Origin: Rossellomorea aquimaris | GTDB lineage: Bacteria > Bacillota > Bacilli > Bacillales > Bacillaceae_B | Assembly: GCF_035590735.1 (NCBI RefSeq) | Contig: NZ_CP141595.1 | Span: 1,831,001 to 1,895,000 of the forward strand | DNA: 64,000 nt | Direction of reading: 5' to 3' | Part shown: positions 8,945-18,221 of the stretch, in pieces | Numbering within the stretch: position 1 is the stretch's first letter | Layout: each line of letters opens with the position of its first letter | Program-made: the position numbers and the translations under genes | The notes under the pieces: model-generated | Databases searched by the model: none | The model's input: the letters and a program-made list of their open reading frames with translations, nothing else | Told to the model about the DNA's origin: nothing

Positions 8945-9730
8945 ATGAAAAAAGAAAATGTTGTTTCCCTTGAGGATCGTATTCCTAAATTAAAACAACA
9001 CCGAAAGAAGAAAGCGAATCGCAGACTGTTGTTTTTACTTTCTTTGTTCTTACTCATGATTCTATCGGTGGTTTACTTTCAATCGCCTTTAAGTCATGTG
9101 AAAGAAGTGGTGGTTCACGGGAATGAGCTTGTTTCAAATGAGGCGGTTCTTCAGAATAGTGGAATTGACAGCGGCATGAATTTGTGGAGTGTAAACAAAG
9201 ATAAAACCGTGGAACAATTAAAGAAGCTTCCTGAAGTGAAAAATGCAACGGTAAAAATGTCTTTTCCGAATTCCTATGAAATACGCATCCAAGAATATGA
9301 TAAAAAGGCATATCTATCGAAAGATAATAAATTCTTTGTCATATTAGAGAATGGGAACGTTTTGGATAAAGGTACTGAATCAATACCTGTTGATGCTCCT
9401 TTACTCAGAGGTTTCGAGGAAGATAAGGTCTTGGTGAAAATGGTAGAAGAATTAGGGAAGCTTCCGAAAGAAGTTCAACACCTCATATCTGAGATAAACC
9501 TGGTTCCAAAGAAAACAGATCAATATCACTTGACCCTATTTATGAATGATGGATTTGAAGTCAGTGCCACCATCCGGACCTTTTCAGAGAAAATGGTGCA
9601 TTATCCCTCTATTGTCAGTCAATTGGATCCTTCAGTAAAAGGAGTCATTGATTTAGAGGTAGGTTCTTATTTCAGAGCATATGAAACGGAAGGTGAACAA
9701 AGCGATGAAGAGGATGAGGGTGAGAGGTAA
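8945..9730 (+). CDS. divIB: Cell-division protein DivIB (FtsQ family)
   Basis: This bitopic divisome protein forms a complex with FtsL and DivIC and stabilises the septal synthase. The 261 residues have a basic cytoplasmic N-terminus, one membrane helix (about 27-48), a POTRA domain beginning VKEVVVHGNELV, the beta domain, and a short acidic tail. The length matches B. subtilis DivIB (263). The ATG at 8945 has GAGGAG upstream. The 3' end overlaps the next gene by 26 bases. Confidence 0.94.
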   Translation: MKKENVVSLEDRIPKLKQHRKKKANRRLLFLLSLFLLMILSVVYFQSPLSHVKEVVVHGNELVSNEAVLQNSGIDSGMNLWSVNKDKTVEQLKKLPEVKNATVKMSFPNSYEIRIQEYDKKAYLSKDNKFFVILENGNVLDKGTESIPVDAPLLRGFEEDKVLVKMVEELGKLPKEVQHLISEINLVPKKTDQYHLTLFMNDGFEVSATIRTFSEKMVHYPSIVSQLDPSVKGVIDLEVGSYFRAYETEGEQSDEEDEGER

Positions 9731-10415
9731 GCATGTAATCCTCTCTCTTGTTTGTCTGGTGTTAGGTTTCATCCTTGCTTTTTCATTTAGTCTGGCTAAC
9801 ACAGAACAAGCGGAACTTGGGAATCGAACGAATGGTCAGTGGAAACAGGAAGAAGCATTGAGAGATCAAATCCTTGAGTATCAGCAGAATAATAATAATC
9901 TGCAAGAAGAACTCTATGAGAAACAGGAAAAGGTCGTCAACATGGAGAAGGAATTCTCTAAAGAGAAACAAATATATTTTAACTTGGCAGAAGATGCGGA
10001 GAAGTATCGTATGTACCTGGGCAAAACCAAAGTGAAAGGGCCAGGGATAAATGTGACGTTATCAGACGCTGACTACGATTCCAATGAAGAAAACGCCAAT
10101 AATTATATTGTTCATGAACACCATGTCTTTAAGGTGATCAATGAATTATACATTGCGGGGGCTTCTGTCGTAGCGATAAATGGACAAAGGCTAAAGCATG
10201 ATTCATACATACTGTGTAACGGTCCCGTAATTCAAATTGATGGTATCGAATATCCCGCTCCGTTTGAAATTACCGCTATTGGAGATCCGGAAGTACTATC
10301 ATCAGCCATGAATATCACGGGCGGCGTTAAAGACCAGCTGGTAAATGATAATATCATTTTCAAACTGGAAAAAAAGAATGCGGTAGTTTTAGAACCTAGC
10401 ATTAGTGAATCATAA
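9705..10415 (+). CDS. ylxW: DUF881 family protein (YlxW type)
   Basis: A membrane-anchored protein of unknown function in the division operon. It has one N-terminal helix (about residues 8-28), a coiled-coil stretch (about 45-95) and a conserved DUF881 domain with the motifs KGPGINVTL, VHEHHVFKVINEL and GASVVAINGQRL. I start it at the ATG at 9705, inside the divIB end, because GGAAGGTGA lies 8 bases upstream. ATG 9681 has no such site and GTG 9720 is too close to any. The 236 residues agree with the family. It is followed by a paralogue. Confidence 0.88.
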   Translation: MKRMRVRGKHVILSLVCLVLGFILAFSFSLANTEQAELGNRTNGQWKQEEALRDQILEYQQNNNNLQEELYEKQEKVVNMEKEFSKEKQIYFNLAEDAEKYRMYLGKTKVKGPGINVTLSDADYDSNEENANNYIVHEHHVFKVINELYIAGASVVAINGQRLKHDSYILCNGPVIQIDGIEYPAPFEITAIGDPEVLSSAMNITGGVKDQLVNDNIIFKLEKKNAVVLEPSISES

Positions 10416-10486
10416 GCAATGAATTGTCCAAAGGGATATTCGGACTGTTCCCAAGTTAAGGTAGCTGTGAAAGTAAGGTGCAATGG

Positions 10487-11200
10487 ATGGACAACAAATT
10501 AAAAATAAGTTTTACCATTATTACGATTATTATCGGGTTTATGATTGCTATACAGTTCCAAACAGTCAAAGAACCTGTTGTCCGGGATACACGAGATATA
10601 TGGGAACTACGAAATGCATTATTAAAGGAAAAAGAAGTCAATTCCAATCTCTATGCAGAAATGCGTGCAGTTGAAGCAACGTTGGAACAATATAAGACAG
10701 AACAACAGTCGAGTCCAGAACGTGCGTTAAAACAAACGTTAGAGGAATTGAAAACAGAAGCAGGTTTGACTGAGAAATCAGGACCTGGTGTCATTTTAAC
10801 GATTGAACCTGCCATGGAAGAAATCCTTCTTGGCGAAAAAGTTCAGAATATATCGCCGGAACTGTTGGAAAGACTCGTAAATGAACTGAATCGATATGAT
10901 GCAATGGATATTTCCATTGATGGTCATCGCTTAATCAATACCTCGGTCATTCGGGATATTAATGGAGAAACCAAGGTGGATGGATATTCAATTAAAAAAA
11001 TACCATTTGAAGTGAGAGTATTAACCAAAGATTTGGACTCTGCCAAAGGGTTGTATAACCGAATGCAGGTGTCACAGTCTGTTGAGGACTTCTTTATCGA
11101 TAATCTTCGAGTCTCAATTTCAAAGCCTTTAGAAAAAGTGGTGGTTCCACCATATGAAGATACCATCCGGGTCCGTTTAATGGAACCGGTGAAGGAATAG
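10487..11200 (+). CDS. ylxX: DUF881 family protein (YlxX type)
   Basis: Second DUF881 paralogue, with the same plan: a membrane helix near residues 6-23, a coiled coil, then SGPGVILTI, LLERLVNELNRYDAMDISIDGHRL and a C-terminal region ending VRLMEPVKE. Its role is unknown; it always travels with the division genes. The ATG at 10487 is preceded by AAGGTG with 6-base spacing. A GTG at 10478 overlaps that site and is less likely. It gives 237 residues. Confidence 0.87.
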   Translation: MDNKLKISFTIITIIIGFMIAIQFQTVKEPVVRDTRDIWELRNALLKEKEVNSNLYAEMRAVEATLEQYKTEQQSSPERALKQTLEELKTEAGLTEKSGPGVILTIEPAMEEILLGEKVQNISPELLERLVNELNRYDAMDISIDGHRLINTSVIRDINGETKVDGYSIKKIPFEVRVLTKDLDSAKGLYNRMQVSQSVEDFFIDNLRVSISKPLEKVVVPPYEDTIRVRLMEPVKE

Positions 11201-11215
11201 GAGGGAACGGGTAAT

Positions 11216-11578
11216 ATGTGGCTTCCCCTTTTAGGGTTGCTGGTAGGTGTCGTATTGGGGCTCCTTACAGATATTAGAATTCCAGATGAGTACTCGAATT
11301 ATTTATCGATCGCCGTCCTGGCAGCGTTGGATACATTATTTGGCGGCATACGTGCCCACCTCCAAAACATTTATGATGATAAAGTCTTTGTTTCGGGATT
11401 CTTTTTTAATATTTTACTAGCAGCAAGTTTAGCTTTTCTAGGCGTACATCTTGGTGTAGACTTATATCTGGCGGCTGTATTTGCTTTTGGAGTAAGATTA
11501 TTCCAGAACATTGCAGTGATTAGACGAATACTTATTAGCAATTGGTCAAATAATCAAGAAAAAAGAGAAAAAAATTAG
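11216..11578 (+). CDS. sbp: Small basic membrane protein Sbp (DUF1290)
   Basis: A 120-residue protein with three to four membrane helices and a basic C-terminus. It includes the family segments IRIPDEYSNYLSIAVLAALD and FGGIRAHLQ. The function is not known. Its location between the DUF881 pair and ftsA is the conserved one. GGAGGGA lies upstream of the ATG. Confidence 0.92.
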   Translation: MWLPLLGLLVGVVLGLLTDIRIPDEYSNYLSIAVLAALDTLFGGIRAHLQNIYDDKVFVSGFFFNILLAASLAFLGVHLGVDLYLAAVFAFGVRLFQNIAVIRRILISNWSNNQEKREKN

Positions 11579-11693
11579 AATTTTAAAAGGGAATCGTTTT
11601 TGTTACGACGAATATCATAATAAGATATACTTAGAATAGTGTTTTTCTAGGGTTGTTGTTCCAAATAAACATTCTTTAAGGAGGTGCCATAGA

Positions 11694-12992
11694 GTGAACA
11701 GCAATGAAATTTACGTTAGCCTAGACATCGGTACATCCACAGTAAAAGTAATCATTGGTGAAATGACTAATGATTCCTTAAACATTATCGGTGTAGGAAA
11801 TGTGAACTCAGAAGGAATCAGAAAAGGTTCCATCGTAGATATAGACGAAACTGTTCATACAATCAAGAAAGCAGTTGAACAAGCGGAAAGGATGGTTGGT
11901 TTATCAATAAGCCAGGTCATCGTAGGTATTACCGGCAACCATGTGTCGCTTCAATCGTGTCATGGTGTAGTGGCAGTATCAAGTGATAATCGGGAAATCG
12001 GTGATGAAGATGTTCTAAGAGTGATGGATGCAGCCCAGGTTGTTTCTATTCCTCCAGAAAGAGAGATCATCAATGTAATCCCAAGACAATTCATTGTTGA
12101 TGGATTGGATGAGATTACAGATCCACGCGGAATGATTGGTGTTCGCCTGGAAATGGAAGGCACCATCATTACTGGATCTAAGACGATTTTACATAATACT
12201 CTCCGTTGTGTAGAAAAGGCCGGCCTTGAAATTGTCGATATCGTTCTTCAACCTCTTGCAGCTGGTTCAGTTGCATTGTCAAAGGATGAAAAGAACCTGG
12301 GTGCTGCGTTAATCGATATTGGCGGGGGCTCTACAACGATAGCGGTTTTTGAACATGGTCACCTTAAAGCTACAACTGTACTGCCTGTAGGGGGAGAACA
12401 TATTACTAAAGATTTATCGATTGGATTAAGAACCTCTACAGACGATGCAGAGAAAATCAAAACAAAGTATGGACATGCTTATTATGACCATGCGTCAGAA
12501 GATGAAGTGTTCAGCGTGCCAATTATTGGTAGTGATCAACACCAGCAATTTAATCAATTAGAAATTTCTGATATCATAGAAGCAAGGCTGGAAGAGATCT
12601 TAGACCTCATTAGCCACGAGCTGAAACGAATGGGAATCAGAGACCTGCCAGGTGGATATGTGTTAACTGGTGGTGTAGCAAATCTTCCAGGTGTGTTAGA
12701 ATTATCACAAATCGTTTTCCAAAATCGTGTACGGGTGGCAATTCCTGATTATATTGGAGTCAGGGAACCTCAGTATACGACTGCAGTAGGTTTGATTAAA
12801 TACGCTCAAAAGAATGCTAGATTACAAGGAAGATCTGTTAGTGCAGAACCAGTGCCTGTAGAGGCTGCTGAGAAGCGTCAATCGAAACCAGCTAATAAAA
12901 AGCCAAAACCTGCGAAGGTAAAAGAAGAAGAACATGAAGATGAAAAGGCCATGTCAAAAGTGAAAAAGTTCTTTGGATACTTCTTTGAATAA
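11694..12992 (+). CDS. ftsA: Cell-division actin-like protein FtsA
   Basis: This actin-fold ATPase tethers FtsZ to the membrane. It starts at a GTG (11694) with AAGGAGGTG 7 bases upstream. The N-terminal phosphate-binding motif [15 protein letters not shown] and the later [11 protein letters not shown] are clear. The C-terminus ([10 protein letters not shown]) forms the amphipathic membrane-targeting helix after a variable Lys/Glu-rich linker. The length of 432 residues is close to the usual 440. The 115-bp upstream region probably holds promoters, since sbp-ftsA is a known transcription entry point, but I see no unambiguous one. Confidence 0.96.
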   Translation: MNSNEIYVSLDIGTSTVKVIIGEMTNDSLNIIGVGNVNSEGIRKGSIVDIDETVHTIKKAVEQAERMVGLSISQVIVGITGNHVSLQSCHGVVAVSSDNREIGDEDVLRVMDAAQVVSIPPEREIINVIPRQFIVDGLDEITDPRGMIGVRLEMEGTIITGSKTILHNTLRCVEKAGLEIVDIVLQPLAAGSVALSKDEKNLGAALIDIGGGSTTIAVFEHGHLKATTVLPVGGEHITKDLSIGLRTSTDDAEKIKTKYGHAYYDHASEDEVFSVPIIGSDQHQQFNQLEISDIIEARLEEILDLISHELKRMGIRDLPGGYVLTGGVANLPGVLELSQIVFQNRVRVAIPDYIGVREPQYTTAVGLIKYAQKNARLQGRSVSAEPVPVEAAEKRQSKPANKKPKPAKVKEEEHEDEKAMSKVKKFFGYFFE

Positions 12993-13033
12993 ATAAAGGA
13001 ATCCATAGATTCGACGAGTTAGGAGGATTTGTC

Positions 13034-14200
13034 ATGTTGGAGTTTGATACAAATTTAGATTCTTTAGCGACAATAAAAGTTATCGGTGTCGGTGGTGGAG
13101 GTAACAACGCTGTAAACCGCATGATTGAGCATGGTGTACAGGGTGTTGAATTTATCGCTGTAAATACAGATGCACAAGCTTTGAATCTATCAAAAGCTGA
13201 AATAAAAATGCAAATCGGTGGGAAATTAACCAGAGGATTGGGAGCAGGTGCCAATCCGGAAGTGGGTAAAAAAGCTGCTGAAGAAAGTAAAGAACAGATC
13301 GAAGAAGCTCTAAGAGGAGCAGACATGGTCTTCGTTACGGCTGGAATGGGTGGAGGAACCGGAACCGGTGCAGCTCCGGTAATCGCTCAAATTGCCCGAG
13401 AAATCGGAGCTTTAACGGTCGGTGTTGTGACACGACCTTTCACCTTTGAAGGCAGAAAGCGTTCAAATCAAGCAAGCGGTGGTATCGCTGCAATGAAAGA
13501 AGGAGTAGATACCCTTATCGTTATTCCAAACGATCGTCTGCTTGAGATCGTAGATAAGAGCACGCCAATGCTTGAAGCATTCCGAGAAGCAGATAACGTA
13601 TTAAGACAAGGTGTTCAAGGTATCTCAGATCTAATCGCAACTCCTGGTCTTATTAACCTTGACTTTGCCGACGTAAAGACGATCATGTCTAACAAAGGCT
13701 CAGCACTAATGGGCATCGGCGCAGCTTCTGGTGAGAATCGTGCGACGGAAGCCGCAAAAAAAGCCGTTTCAAGTCCATTGCTTGAGACATCCATTGATGG
13801 AGCTCAAGGTGTACTGATGAACATTACAGGTGGTACATCTTTAAGTCTATATGAGGTTCAAGAGGCTGCGGACATCGTAGCATCTGCTTCAGATCAAGAA
13901 GTAAACATGATTTTCGGTTCCGTAATTAATGAAGATTTAAAAGATGATATCGTGGTAACCGTTATTGCAACCGGGTTTAATGAAGAGGTCATTCAACCTC
14001 CAAAGCAAACTCGACCAACATTTGGTGGAATGAAACCAAATCAAAGTCCAAACCCAAGTCAATCTATCAAGCGCGAACAACCTAAACGTGAAGAGCCTCA
14101 ACACCAAGAGCCGGTGAGAACCTCTTCCAATCAAAATCAGGGAGCGGAAGAAACACTGGACATCCCAACCTTCCTTCGCAACCGTAACCGTCGTAGATAA
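13034..14200 (+). CDS. ftsZ: Cell-division tubulin homologue FtsZ
   Basis: This GTPase assembles the Z-ring. The tubulin signature GGGTGTGA lies near residue 105 (in [13 protein letters not shown]), with NTDAQAL, the T7-loop region [17 protein letters not shown], a disordered Gln/Pro-rich linker, and the conserved C-terminal peptide [10 protein letters not shown] that binds FtsA and SepF. The length of 388 residues fits (382 in B. subtilis). A strong TTAGGAGG precedes the ATG. A repeat-element array begins 3 bases after the stop, and its hairpin cores look able to terminate ftsZ transcription. Confidence 0.98.
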   Translation: MLEFDTNLDSLATIKVIGVGGGGNNAVNRMIEHGVQGVEFIAVNTDAQALNLSKAEIKMQIGGKLTRGLGAGANPEVGKKAAEESKEQIEEALRGADMVFVTAGMGGGTGTGAAPVIAQIAREIGALTVGVVTRPFTFEGRKRSNQASGGIAAMKEGVDTLIVIPNDRLLEIVDKSTPMLEAFREADNVLRQGVQGISDLIATPGLINLDFADVKTIMSNKGSALMGIGAASGENRATEAAKKAVSSPLLETSIDGAQGVLMNITGGTSLSLYEVQEAADIVASASDQEVNMIFGSVINEDLKDDIVVTVIATGFNEEVIQPPKQTRPTFGGMKPNQSPNPSQSIKREQPKREEPQHQEPVRTSSNQNQGAEETLDIPTFLRNRNRRR

Positions 14201-14203
14201 ACA

Positions 14204-14533
14204 GAAAAGCGAAGGCGGCTTGGTCAGGCCCGACAAGCACAACAGAGAAATCCCAACAGGCGTTTTTGCCTGATGGGATTTTTTTGTTGAACCTTGAGGG
14301 ACTAACCGCCGTAGCTGGACAATAGAAAAGCGAAGGCGGCTTGGTCAGGCCCGACAAGCACAACAGAGAAATCCCAACAGGCGTTTTTTGCCTGATGGGA
14401 TTTTTTTGTTGTGACCTCGAGGGACTAGCCGCCGTAGCTGGACAATAGAAAAGCGAAGGCGGCTTGGTCAGGCCCGAGAAGCACAATAAGGAAATCCCCA
14501 CAGGCATTAAATGCCACTGGGGATATTTTTGTC
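14204..14533 (+). repeat. Tandem array of structured intergenic repeat, 2 full copies and 1 truncated copy
   Basis: Full units are at 14204-14322 and 14324-14446; a third starts at 14448 and breaks off after its central hairpin. Each unit begins AAAAGCG, then GGCGGCT, which pairs with (A/G)CCGCC near the 3' end; the unit ends AGCTGGACAAT. The middle holds a strong hairpin (ATCCCA..CAGGC with GCCTG.TGGGAT; ATCCCC with GGGGAT in copy 3). In copies 1 and 2 the hairpin is followed by seven T residues. Related arrays occur at 17455-17733 and 58002-58401. Open frames across it are artefacts. Confidence 0.93.
14252..14288 (+). terminator. Hairpin plus T-tract in first repeat copy, likely ftsZ terminator
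   Basis: AATCCCA..CAGGC pairs with GCCTG.TGGGATT and runs into TTTTTTT. It has the form of an intrinsic terminator and is the first one after ftsZ. The same structure recurs in the next copy near 14372-14408. Confidence 0.65.
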
Positions 14534-14665
14534 TGATTTATTTTCCTCTTACCCTACAATCAAAATCCGCTCCACAAATCTTTTTTTATACCTCGAATCA
14601 GGAATAAATTTAGTGACATATTTCGTTCTTTTCTCTGAAAAGTTTTTCTCTGAAGCATACAAAAA

Positions 14666-14699
14666 ATGACAACCTTTTAAAGGGTATGTACGATATACT
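14666..14699 (+). promoter_or_regulatory. spoIIG promoter with 22-bp spacer
   Basis: ATGACA (14666-14671) and TATACT (14694-14699) are 22 bases apart. The B. subtilis spoIIG promoter is the textbook sigma-A promoter with this abnormal 22-bp spacing, activated by phosphorylated Spo0A. A direct repeat TTCTCTGAA at 14631-14639 and 14646-14654 lies just upstream, where Spo0A sites are expected, but it does not match the TGTCGAA box well. Confidence 0.7.
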
Positions 14700-14769
14700 T
14701 CTGATAAGTCATTCCTATCTTGAAATTTAAATAGCTGTAACTGGGTGGAGTTCAAAAGGAGGGTAGAGA

Positions 14770-15696
14770 TTGACCTTATATCTTGATGTCATCTGGTTGT
14801 TAAATCTATTAGTAGACTTTTTCTTATTATGGTTAACTGGAATCATCTTAAAAAGACAATATTCCTTTTGGAGAATAGGACTTGGCAGTTTGATAGGATC
14901 GATCATTATTCTCCTTGCCTTTTCACCATATGCAACTCTCATAGGAAACCCTCTAATGAAATTATTATTTTCAATTATCATGGTGTACTCAGCTTTTGGG
15001 TATAAAAGACTGCGCTATTACTTATCAAATCTTCTTATGTTCTATTTTGTTACCTTTTTTACAGGTGGGATATTAATTGGGACTCATTATTTTATAAGTT
15101 TCGATCCTGGTACAGAATCCTCCATGTTGCTTGCAAGCATCCGTGGATTTGGAGATCCGATAAGCTGGGTATTTGTTATGCTCGCCCTGCCTCTTGCCTG
15201 GTATTTTTCTAAGGGCAGAGTGGATAGCATTGAGCAAGTGAAGATTCAGTATGATCAGCTTCTGGAAGTAAGCATAAAAATTGAAGATTTTCAATGCACC
15301 GTGAGCGGACTTGTTGACAGTGGTAACCAACTCCAAGACCCCATCTCTAAAAGTCCGGTCATGATACTCTCCATCGCTGAGATAGAGGGGGGGATTCCAG
15401 AAGAAGTGAGGGCACTATGCCATGATGTTGATGAAATCTTCTCTGGAGAGAAAAATATCGACACACGCTGGTCTGACAGGATGAGAATTGTCCCCGCTCA
15501 ATCGGTGGGAAGAAAAAGTCAACTTCTAGCCGCTATAAAGCCTGACTCTCTTATTCTAAAGGATCATGAATCAGAATGGGCGATCCCGAATGGACTGATT
15601 GCCTTCAGAGAGGAACCGCTTTCAGCAGATGGGAATTTTCACGCGATCGTTCATCCTAAAATGGCTTCGCGTAAGCCGGTACTTAACGTTTCTTAA
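14770..15696 (+). CDS. spoIIGA: Sporulation sigma-E factor-processing peptidase SpoIIGA
   Basis: This is a membrane-embedded aspartic protease that cleaves pro-sigma-E in the mother cell in response to forespore SpoIIR. The 308 residues comprise five N-terminal membrane helices (to about residue 150) and a soluble protease domain with LVDSGN, placing the catalytic aspartate at residue 183, as in B. subtilis. Translation starts at a TTG (14770) with AAAGGAGGG upstream. It is cotranscribed with sigE from the promoter at 14666-14699. Confidence 0.95.
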   Translation: MTLYLDVIWLLNLLVDFFLLWLTGIILKRQYSFWRIGLGSLIGSIIILLAFSPYATLIGNPLMKLLFSIIMVYSAFGYKRLRYYLSNLLMFYFVTFFTGGILIGTHYFISFDPGTESSMLLASIRGFGDPISWVFVMLALPLAWYFSKGRVDSIEQVKIQYDQLLEVSIKIEDFQCTVSGLVDSGNQLQDPISKSPVMILSIAEIEGGIPEEVRALCHDVDEIFSGEKNIDTRWSDRMRIVPAQSVGRKSQLLAAIKPDSLILKDHESEWAIPNGLIAFREEPLSADGNFHAIVHPKMASRKPVLNVS

Positions 15697-15749
15697 ATCA
15701 ATTATTACTACTATACTCACAATTTAAAGAAATAGAAGGGGGAGCAACA

Positions 15750-16469
15750 ATGAAAAAAATCAAATTTAAATTTTTATACTATTGGTACAAACTGTTAATC
15801 AAACTTGGACTGAAGACAGATGAAATTTACTACATAGGTGGTAGTGAAGCACTTCCCCCTCCATTGACGAAAGAGGAGGAAGAAGTATTACTCAATAAAT
15901 TGCCTAAAGGTGACAAAGCTGCCCGTTCTCTGTTGATTGAACGAAACTTAAGGTTAGTCGTATATATCGCCAGGAAGTTTGAAAATACAGGAATTAATAT
16001 TGAAGACCTGATCAGTATCGGTACGATTGGCCTGATTAAGGCAGTTAACACATTCAATCCAGAGAAAAAAATCAAATTAGCTACGTATGCTTCCAGGTGT
16101 ATAGAAAATGAAATTCTTATGTACTTAAGAAGAAATAATAAAATCCGTTCTGAAGTTTCGTTTGATGAACCACTCAATATTGATTGGGACGGGAATGAAT
16201 TACTATTATCGGACGTACTCGGAACAGATGAAGATATTATAACAAAAGATCTTGAGGCGACCGTAGACAAAAAACTGCTCTTTAACGCCCTTCACCAGCT
16301 TTCTGATCGTGAAAAACAAATCATGGAGCTCCGTTTTGGTTTAATGGGAGAAGAAGAAAAAACCCAAAAAGATGTAGCGGATATGCTTGGAATCTCCCAG
16401 TCCTATATCTCCCGTTTAGAGAAGAGGATTATTAAGCGTCTTAAGAAGGAATTTAATAAAATGGTGTAA
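15750..16469 (+). CDS. sigE: RNA polymerase sigma-E precursor (mother-cell sigma factor)
   Basis: A 239-residue sigma-70 family protein, the same length as B. subtilis pro-sigma-E. The basic, membrane-associating prosequence contains the cleavage region DEIYYIGG; processing is expected between Tyr27 and Tyr28. Region 2 ([40 protein letters not shown]) and region 4 ([14 protein letters not shown] with a helix-turn-helix [12 protein letters not shown]) are intact. The AGAAGGGGGAGC site precedes the ATG. It is the second gene of the spoIIG operon and is followed by a terminator. Confidence 0.97.
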   Translation: MKKIKFKFLYYWYKLLIKLGLKTDEIYYIGGSEALPPPLTKEEEEVLLNKLPKGDKAARSLLIERNLRLVVYIARKFENTGINIEDLISIGTIGLIKAVNTFNPEKKIKLATYASRCIENEILMYLRRNNKIRSEVSFDEPLNIDWDGNELLLSDVLGTDEDIITKDLEATVDKKLLFNALHQLSDREKQIMELRFGLMGEEEKTQKDVADMLGISQSYISRLEKRIIKRLKKEFNKMV

Positions 16470-16477
16470 CCTGTTAA

Positions 16478-16516
16478 AAAACTGACCTTTTCTATAGAAG
16501 GGGTCGGTTTTTTTGT
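16478..16516 (+). terminator. Terminator after sigE
   Basis: AACTGACC pairs with GGTCGGTT (G-T wobble allowed), with T7 following. It separates sigE from the forespore-specific sigG. Confidence 0.8.
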
Positions 16517-16607
16517 GTTTAAAATCATTTTGATTTTTTTTATTTGAATTTTTCCAGATATCTTAAGGGATTTGGAGAGTATGAACCATTACTTGTCAGA
16601 ATGAAAT

Positions 16608-16635
16608 GCATATTTTTCCTCTTCAAGGAAATACT
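16608..16635 (+). promoter_or_regulatory. Candidate sigma-F/sigma-G promoter of sigG
   Basis: GCATA at 16608-16612 and GGAAATACT at 16627-16635 are 14 bases apart. They fit the forespore consensus (GywTA, then GgnrAnAnT). The start point would fall near 16642, just before the ribosome site at 16661. sigG is known to be transcribed by sigma-F and sigma-G. Confidence 0.55.
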
Positions 16636-16672
16636 GAATTTTGTACAGCAGCTCCTACAAGGAGGGGAAAGA

Positions 16673-17449
16673 ATGACACGTAATAAAGTCGAGATTTGTG
16701 GTGTAGATACTTCCAAATTACCTGTTCTCAAAAATGATGAAATGAGAGTACTATTCAAGCAAATGCAAGCGGGCGACATTACCGCAAGAGAAAAACTTGT
16801 AAATGGGAATTTGCGCCTCGTCTTAAGTGTAATTCAACGCTTTAATAACCGTGGTGAGTATGTTGATGATTTATTTCAAGTCGGGTGTATCGGATTAATG
16901 AAATCCATCGATAATTTTGATTTAGGTCAAAACGTTCGATTCTCTACATACGCGGTTCCGATGATCATTGGGGAAATCCGTCGATATTTAAGAGACAATA
17001 ATCCAATAAGAGTGTCCCGTTCACTACGAGATATTGCGTACAAGGCTCTACAAGTAAGAGAGAAATTAATGGGGGAAACATCCAAGGAACCGACTGCAGA
17101 AGAAATTGCCAAAGTTCTTGATGTATCCCACGAGGAAATCGTATTTGCATTGGATGCCATACAAGATCCCGTCTCATTGTTTGAACCCATTTATAATGAT
17201 GGGGGAGACCCGATATTTGTGATGGATCAACTAAGCGACGAAAAGAACCGCGATTTCCATTGGATTGAAGAAATTGCTCTTCAAGAAGGAATGAGGCGGT
17301 TAAATGATCGTGAAAAATTGATCATAAGCAAACGTTTCTTTCAAGGGAAAACTCAAATGGAAGTGGCTGATGAGATCGGCATCTCACAAGCACAAGTATC
17401 AAGACTGGAAAAAGCAGCCATCAAACAAATGAACAAAAATATTCAATAA
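16673..17449 (+). CDS. sigG: Forespore RNA polymerase sigma-G factor
   Basis: A 258-residue sigma-70 family factor of the late forespore. The N-terminus TRNKVEICGVDTSKLPVL is the sigma-G signature. Region 2 (NLRLVLSVIQRF, DLFQVGCIGLMKSIDNFD, RFSTYAVPMIIGEIRRYLRD), region 3 and region 4 (ISQAQVSRLEK) follow. The ATG at 16673 has AAGGAGGGGAAAG upstream; an in-frame ATG at 16544 would precede the candidate promoter and is rejected. A repeat array starts 5 bases after the stop. Confidence 0.97.
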   Translation: MTRNKVEICGVDTSKLPVLKNDEMRVLFKQMQAGDITAREKLVNGNLRLVLSVIQRFNNRGEYVDDLFQVGCIGLMKSIDNFDLGQNVRFSTYAVPMIIGEIRRYLRDNNPIRVSRSLRDIAYKALQVREKLMGETSKEPTAEEIAKVLDVSHEEIVFALDAIQDPVSLFEPIYNDGGDPIFVMDQLSDEKNRDFHWIEEIALQEGMRRLNDREKLIISKRFFQGKTQMEVADEIGISQAQVSRLEKAAIKQMNKNIQ

Positions 17450-17454
17450 GTAAA

Positions 17455-17733
17455 GAAAAGCGGAGGCGGCTTGATCAGCCCCGACAAGCACAATGGGCAA
17501 CCCCCATAAGGCACTTATTGCCTTATGGGGGTTGCCCATTGTGACCTCGAGGGGCTAGCCGCCGTAGCTGGACAAAGAAAAGCGGAAGGGCTTTGCCCAG
17601 AAGCGACTAGCATAAGGCGAACCATCCGGAAAGGCGTTCATTGCCTTTTGGATGGTTTGACTTATGACCTCGAGCTTCTAAGCCCTGCAGCTGGACAATC
17701 GAAAAGCGGAGGCGGCTCGATCATCCATCGCCA
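17455..17733 (+). repeat. Tandem array of structured intergenic repeat after sigG, 2 full copies and 1 short fragment
   Basis: Units are at 17455-17575 and 17577-17698, with a 5' fragment from 17701. In the first, GGCGGCT pairs with AGCCGCC, AGCCCC with GGGGCT, and a near-perfect central hairpin CAATGGGCAACCCCCATAAG with its complement. In the second all three helices have different sequences but still pair: AAGGGCTT with AAGCCCT, AGAAGC with GCTTCT, GAACCATCC with GGATGGTT. The unpaired parts (GAAAAGCGG, ACCTCGAG, AGCTGGACAA) are constant. Confidence 0.93.
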
Positions 17734-17742
17734 CATGTAAGA

Positions 17743-17784
17743 AAAGAAAGGCAGATCTCCTTCGGTAGGTCTGCCTTTTTTTTT
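17743..17784 (+). terminator. Terminator downstream of sigG and its repeat array
   Basis: AAAGGCAGA pairs with TCTGCCTTT around a short TTCGG-containing loop and is followed by a run of T. Confidence 0.85.
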
Positions 17785-17883
17785 GTTGCATACACTAGTA
17801 ATAACTACTTGAATTGGGTGAATGAACAGTCTTTGAATATATAATACACAATGAAAAACAACAAGAAGAGAGGGTGAAAACAG

Positions 17884-18171
17884 ATGGTGCGTATATCTGA
17901 ATTTCAGGTGAAAGATGTCGTGAGTATATCTGACGGACGTAAGTTAGGGAATATAGGGGATATAGAAATCAACCTGGATACTGGAAGAATTGAGGCCATT
18001 GTCATCGGGGGTGGAGGGAAGATATTGGGTTTCTTCGGAAAAGATGAAGATATTGTGATTCCTTGGAGCAGTATTGTAAAAATAGGGGAAGATGTAATTC
18101 TGGTCAGATATAAAGAAAGTCATTACATTCAAGGTCAACTGCAGGAACCAAAACAAGCCCCCGATACATGA
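17884..18171 (+). CDS. ylmC: PRC-barrel protein YlmC (YmxH family)
   Basis: A 95-residue protein with a single PRC-barrel domain (residues about 1-78: VRISEFQVKDVVSI, GRKLGNIGDIEI, GRIEAIVIGG, DIVIPWSSIVKIGEDVILV) and a short tail. PRC-barrels are small beta domains found in RNA-maturation and photosynthetic proteins. The precise role here is not established, though the family occurs with sporulation and ylm genes. AGAGAGGGTG lies upstream. B. subtilis has ylmA before it; here the space is taken by repeats. Confidence 0.88.
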   Translation: MVRISEFQVKDVVSISDGRKLGNIGDIEINLDTGRIEAIVIGGGGKILGFFGKDEDIVIPWSSIVKIGEDVILVRYKESHYIQGQLQEPKQAPDT

Positions 18172-18221
18172 CGAATCTTCAGAGACTATGGTACACTTAT
18201 TAAAAACAAAGGAGATTCAAC

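Noticed and set aside
12892..13326. 144-residue minus-strand frame opposite ftsA/ftsZ
   Set aside because: It is a shadow of strongly conserved coding sequence on the plus strand.
14082..14507. 141-residue minus-strand open frame with near-identical internal repeats
   Set aside because: It covers the ftsZ 3' end and the repeat array; the repetition comes from the DNA element, and there is no ribosome site.
14204..14533. CRISPR array
   Set aside because: The units are contiguous 120-bp repeats with no unique spacers of regular length and no cas genes nearby.
16544..16672. N-terminal extension of sigma-G
   Set aside because: The candidate forespore promoter and the ribosome site lie downstream of this start.
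17525..17740. 71-residue open frame after sigG
   Set aside because: It is within the second repeat array and has no ribosome site or family likeness.
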